A stretch of DNA of 64,000 bases from Bog-793 sp963803025 (GTDB lineage: Bacteria; Actinomycetota; Acidimicrobiia; Acidimicrobiales; Bog-793): NCBI GenBank assembly GCA_963803025.1, contig CAWDKZ010000013.1:186001-250000 (forward strand), read 5' to 3'. The translations under genes and the position numbers were made by a program. Positions 63,711 through 64,000 of the stretch are shown in pieces. Positions within the stretch are counted from its first letter, which is position 1; each line of letters starts with the position of its first letter. The notes beneath the pieces were generated by a model. That model ran no database searches and was not told the origin of the DNA. It saw nothing but the letters and a program-made list of their open reading frames with translations.

Positions 63711-64000
63711 TTACCGGCGGACCATCCGGAAGAGGTCGAACTCGGAGATGCGACCCACACCACCCACCGTCCGTGCCTCCACAAGGTCGAAATCCCGGCC
63801 GAATCGGCGGTGCAGTTCGGCAGCATCGACACCGCGGGCGCCCAGTAGGCGCCAGGACGCGGGCGGGTCCTCGGTGCCGGCGAGGAAGAAGTCCGCGCCG
63901 GTCCGCGCGACCGCAGCCACCTCGGCCGCGTACGCGTCGCGCCGGCGGTCAGGGATCGCGTGGTAGCAGCCGATGTCCAGGATGAGATCGAACGGGCCCT
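63711..64000 (-). CDS. Class I SAM-dependent methyltransferase (N-terminus cut by window edge)
   Basis: The last 96 residues of a protein whose start lies past the right end. DLILDIGCYHAIPDRRRDAYAAEVA is followed by a strand with GADFFLAGTED, the central part of a Rossmann methyltransferase core, and the C-terminus ends in a beta-rich RISEFDLFRMVRR. The substrate cannot be inferred. Confidence 0.7.
   Translation of the reverse strand, partial: GPFDLILDIGCYHAIPDRRRDAYAAEVAAVARTGADFFLAGTEDPPASWRLLGARGVDAAELHRRFGRDFDLVEARTVGGVGRISEFDLFRMVRR

Overview
The window is a GC-rich (visibly near 70 %), densely coded stretch of an actinobacterial chromosome, most likely a member of the Acidimicrobiia or a near relative. 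Pointers are CarD, a SigR/RsrA-type redox sigma and anti-sigma pair, an F420-biosynthesis-associated metalloprotease, a deazaflavin-dependent nitroreductase-like gene, a coproporphyrin-type heme pathway (HemE, HemH, HemY/CgoX plus HemQ), DUF3263, ClpC with a TTG start, many GTG/TTG starts, and several genes whose TAnnnT -10 box lies 6-9 nt before the start codon (probable leaderless mRNAs).

Layout. 1-3857: the 3' part of a VirB4-like conjugation ATPase (window-truncated, with two compensating frameshifts) and a VirD4/TraG-like coupling protein. 4090-8506: phosphate uptake operon pstB-pstS-pstC-pstA. 8493-13250: fused E1 alpha-beta 2-oxoacid dehydrogenase, tatA, a membrane protein, tesB and gtrA. 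13247-18230 (minus): hemE-hemH-hemY-lnt operon, with lnt frameshifted. 18636-24170: VOC protein, tRNA-Thr(UGU), a UDP-sulfoquinovose-synthase-like gene, a Thr-rich envelope protein, and larB-larC for the nickel-pincer cofactor. 24375-25562: tRNA-Ser(UGA), lepB, tRNA-Thr(CGU).

25563-30136 looks like a small decayed genomic island. It starts at the 3' end of tRNA-Thr(CGU) and ends at a degenerate copy of that tRNA's 3' half. It carries an IS481-like transposase remnant and a 1195-aa secreted GH6-family protein with four perfect 258-bp repeats, a (TPPKK)15 linker and two altered active-site positions. The flanks out to 31.4 kb are AT-richer and largely gene-free.

31468-44361 is a long plus-strand housekeeping run: sigR-like/rsrA-like, an F420-associated metalloprotease, tilS, hpt, folE, folP, a pseudo-phosphatase, folB, folK, panC, nadB, nadC, coaX, lysS. 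Most joints from hpt onward are ATGA/GTGA overlaps, so folate, pantothenate, NAD and CoA synthesis are co-expressed. 44363-51279: polyprenyl synthase, clpC, a frameshifted Ddn-like gene, carD, ispD, ispF, rlmB. 51427-56143: gltA, GNAT, PAC2 protein, a small Cys protein, larE, hemQ. An IS30 element (56238-57466, 3-bp target duplication AAC) sits just after the groL stop codon. groL (CIRCE-controlled), a ThiS/MoaD-type sulfur carrier overlapping thrC, otsA, otsB, a DUF3263 protein and a partial methyltransferase complete the window.

Three genes (virB4-like, lnt, ddn-like) and possibly a fourth carry single-base frameshifts; whether these are assembly errors or real decay cannot be settled from this sequence alone.
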